7,768 bases of DNA from Candidatus Aenigmatarchaeota archaeon. Its GTDB lineage: Archaea > Aenigmatarchaeota > Aenigmatarchaeia > CG10238-14. The translations under genes were made by a program, and so were the position numbers. The stretch lies in the NCBI GenBank assembly GCA_026397455.1, contig JAPLUX010000099.1:1-7768 (forward strand), in the 5' to 3' direction. The notes under the pieces were generated by a model. That model saw nothing but the letters and a program-made list of their open reading frames with translations, had not been told where the DNA came from and did no database searches. Each line of letters begins with the position of its first letter. Position 1 is the stretch's first letter. Below are positions 6,220 through 7,768 of the stretch, piece after piece.

Positions 6220-7082
6220 GTTATGGAATTAGTAATGATGATAGAAAAAAATTGGTTTTAATAGGCATAGTTTTCATTATCGGACTTTTTTTAGTCTTAA
6301 AAAATCAATCTATCACTTCACAAATAATTGGAATTCAAAATAAGAATGAACCTAAGAGTCTTAGACCTGAATATTGTGGAAATGTCGGTGGTAAAGAAAA
6401 ATGCATCGATCCACAAACTTTCAAATATTTACCTGATTACCCATCAGATTTTGTTCAAATATATGAATTGGTTTACTATGGTAAGATTAACGATTTGTCC
6501 AAGATTGATGAAAAGTATTGGAAACAACCTGAAATAATTCCTACTTGGGGAACTAGCGGAATAAATGCTTATTTGAACCCAGAAAAAGGTAGGTTTGGTG
6601 CTTTTGGGTTGGGTTGTTATCCTGGTGAAGCTGTAGCAAAAGTAACGCCAGGTCAAGCAGTAAAATTAATGACTTGGTTACACACATCATGGGCTATTCA
6701 AACATTACAGGGTATGTCTTTAGAGGTTGTTTATCCGACTCATGCCGATTCAACAACAGGAATAGCAGTTGAACAAGATTCTTCTATATCAAAATACTTT
6801 GATGCGAGTGTGGGTCCAACAGTAGTTTTATTAGGCCCAACATGGCCATACTTCGAGGCTGGGCCAAATTTTGATCATGATGGTTGGATTTTACCTTTAA
6901 CTGTTGATATAAAGATGCATTATGATATACCAAAAGGGATTTATGCTATTGGAATAATGCCTTTTTCTCCACCACAAGATAAGAATGATGAATGGACGTT
7001 GAAATACAAACTAAGGTATTCACCTATTCAACAGTTTTACTTGGGTAAACCTTATTTCACTGTATTCTTGAACGTTGAGTGA
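6207..7082 (+). CDS. Signal-anchored protein with unrecognised extracellular domain
   Basis: This 291-residue protein starts 13 bases after the upstream stop. A short basic N-terminus (DDRKK) is followed by one hydrophobic helix (about 16-31). There is no obvious signal-peptidase site after it and no prepilin-peptidase motif, so it is best read as a signal anchor with a C-terminal ectodomain. The ectodomain has C57, C66 and C137, the conserved-looking block GRFGAFGLGCYPGE (about 128-141), then VTPGQAVKLMTWLHTSW, WPYFEAGPNFDHDGWILPL and IPKGIYAIGIMPF, and ends in strands (LGKPYFTVFLNV). PGQ...L and IPKG.Y turns suggest one or two beta-sandwich domains. Compared with its neighbours it is less Thr/Asn-rich and richer in Trp, Tyr and Pro, more like a globular binding or enzymatic domain than a stalk. 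I do not recognise the family and see no established catalytic motif. Confidence 0.8.
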   Translation: MKKMGYGISNDDRKKLVLIGIVFIIGLFLVLKNQSITSQIIGIQNKNEPKSLRPEYCGNVGGKEKCIDPQTFKYLPDYPSDFVQIYELVYYGKINDLSKIDEKYWKQPEIIPTWGTSGINAYLNPEKGRFGAFGLGCYPGEAVAKVTPGQAVKLMTWLHTSWAIQTLQGMSLEVVYPTHADSTTGIAVEQDSSISKYFDASVGPTVVLLGPTWPYFEAGPNFDHDGWILPLTVDIKMHYDIPKGIYAIGIMPFSPPQDKNDEWTLKYKLRYSPIQQFYLGKPYFTVFLNVE

Positions 7083-7083
7083 T

Positions 7084-7768
7084 ATGAAACTTACGATTTA
7101 CATGATTTTTTTTTATTCTTTTTATTATCTACAGTAAATGCACAAGAACATGCTTATTCTGAGTCTTATTATAAGTCTGAATCAATTCTATTAGTTGATA
7201 TAATAGAACCGACTTATTCTTTACCTGTTGAAAATGTAAGAGAAGGAGATTTCATTTATCCTATCATACATGTTGAGTATAATGGAACTAATGTTACTGA
7301 CTTGAGTATAGAAAATTTTACTGTTGATGTTGGTACTCAGTCGGCTTTGATTAACAATATAAGTTACAATGATACAGCTGCTTATTACACGTTGAATATT
7401 ACAATTCCTGCTAATCCACAAGGTTTTAAGCAAGATATTTGGGTTAATATAACTTACAAAGGAATATGGAAAACTGATATAGATATTGAGGCTGTATGGT
7501 ATTATACTTTAATAACTACTACAATTCCTGCTACAACTTCATCCCCTCAACCACCCGGTCCCGGTCCAAGCCCTGGTCCAGGTCCTAGTTCAGTACAACC
7601 ATCCGTTAAAGTTGTAAATTTCACGACAGACGTAGATTTGATAAAAGTTATGCTTAATCCAGGTGGAACTGATAAAAAATCGATAAAAGTTTCCAATATA
7701 GGTAAAACTAAACTCGATATCACAGGAAAAATACACTACTTGGATCAATTTTTATTCTTCAAGGAAGG
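7084..7768 (+). CDS. Secreted Ig-like protein with a frameshifted signal peptide; 3' end outside window
   Basis: ATG 7084 lies one base after the preceding stop and begins a typical signal peptide (MKLTIYMIFF). As written, the frame ends after 17 residues at TAA 7135-7137. The long coding frame (GCA at 7140 onward, open to the window end) is offset by one base and has no ATG to start it. Adding one T to the nine-T run at 7106-7114 joins them, giving a 20-residue signal peptide ending LLSTVNA followed by QEHAYS. The body has an Ig-like domain rich in sequons (NGT, NVT, NFT, NIS, NIT), a TTTIPATTSS spacer, a Pro/Gly linker (7545-7586) and the start of a NEW3/CARDB-like domain (VSNIGKTKLDI). It could be an assembly or sequencing error, a phase-variable gene, a slippage-dependent gene or a young pseudogene. 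The body shows no other damage, which argues against long decay. Confidence 0.7.
7106..7114 (+). repeat. Homopolymer T9 at frameshift point
   Basis: Nine consecutive T bases lie within the signal-peptide region of the last gene. Seven or ten T bases would place the signal peptide in frame with the downstream coding region; nine does not. This is the longest T run I noticed in the window, and it falls exactly where the frame breaks. Confidence 0.85.
7545..7586 (+). repeat. Pro/Gly-rich linker
   Basis: Fourteen codons starting with CCT encode almost only Pro and Gly (PPGPGP, then SPGPGP). This makes a locally GC-rich island in an AT-rich gene. It separates the N-terminal Ig-like domain from the next Ig-like domain of the last protein, as a rigid extended spacer. 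Confidence 0.75.

Noticed and set aside
6207..6310. Type IV pilin-like start for the signal-anchored protein
   Set aside because: There is no prepilin-peptidase-type charged-Gly cleavage site directly before the hydrophobic stretch, and the protein is larger than typical archaeal pilins.
6328..6537. Overlapping + strand 69-codon frame inside the signal-anchored gene
   Set aside because: It is fully inside a longer, better supported frame, with no ribosome-binding site and no recognisable feature.
7080..7142. Read-through of the TGA at 7080-7082 fusing the signal-anchored protein to the last one
   Set aside because: The two long frames are in the same phase, so a fusion is formally possible. 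But the ATG one base later starts a good signal peptide once the T9 run is corrected, and TGA also ends another gene here as a normal stop.

Overview
The window is AT-rich and densely packed. Every gene is on the + strand, and no nucleic-acid enzyme, tRNA, rRNA, CRISPR array or transposase is visible. All six genes encode exported or membrane-anchored proteins rich in Asn/Thr/Ser, with many N-X-S/T sequons. Typical features are short hydrophobic signal peptides, beta-sandwich (Ig-like) domains, Thr-rich and Pro/Gly-rich linkers, frequent ATA and AGA/AGG codons, and a TATA-like box before one gene. Together these point to an archaeon, and the flavour is that of the small-genome DPANN groups (Woesearchaeota/Pacearchaeota-like). 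The lineage is an inference from style, not from a marker gene. TAA, TAG and TGA all serve as stops, so there is no sign of an altered code.

Layout. (1) At 1-1778 is the 3' part of a long multi-domain surface protein. It ends in a membrane anchor and a Lys/Arg-rich cytoplasmic tail. (2) At 1792-3432 is a secreted protein with an Ig-like domain, a Thr-rich stalk, a second Ig-like domain and a C-terminal jelly-roll (carbohydrate-binding-like) domain. The second Ig-like domain is interrupted by a hydrophobic two-helix hairpin. (3) At 3429-5543 is a 704-residue exported protein with four tandem repeats of about 130 residues, plus a C-terminal domain related to the next gene. (4) At 5615-6193 is a small, cysteine-rich secreted protein. 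(5) At 6207-7082 is a signal-anchored protein with an unrecognised ectodomain. (6) From 7084 to the right edge is another Ig-like secreted protein, whose signal peptide is broken by a nine-T tract.

Genes 1-3 (13-base gap, then a 4-base overlap) look like one transcript. The 71-base gap before gene 4 holds a candidate promoter and a clear Shine-Dalgarno site. Genes 4-6 (13-base and 1-base gaps) look like a second transcript or a continuation of the first. A reasonable reading is a cell-envelope locus that builds a glycosylated outer layer or adhesive surface structure. The most striking points are an apparent 222-base in-frame insertion in gene 2, flanked by an 8-base direct repeat, that adds a transmembrane hairpin inside an Ig-like fold, and the homopolymer frameshift that may switch gene 6 on and off.
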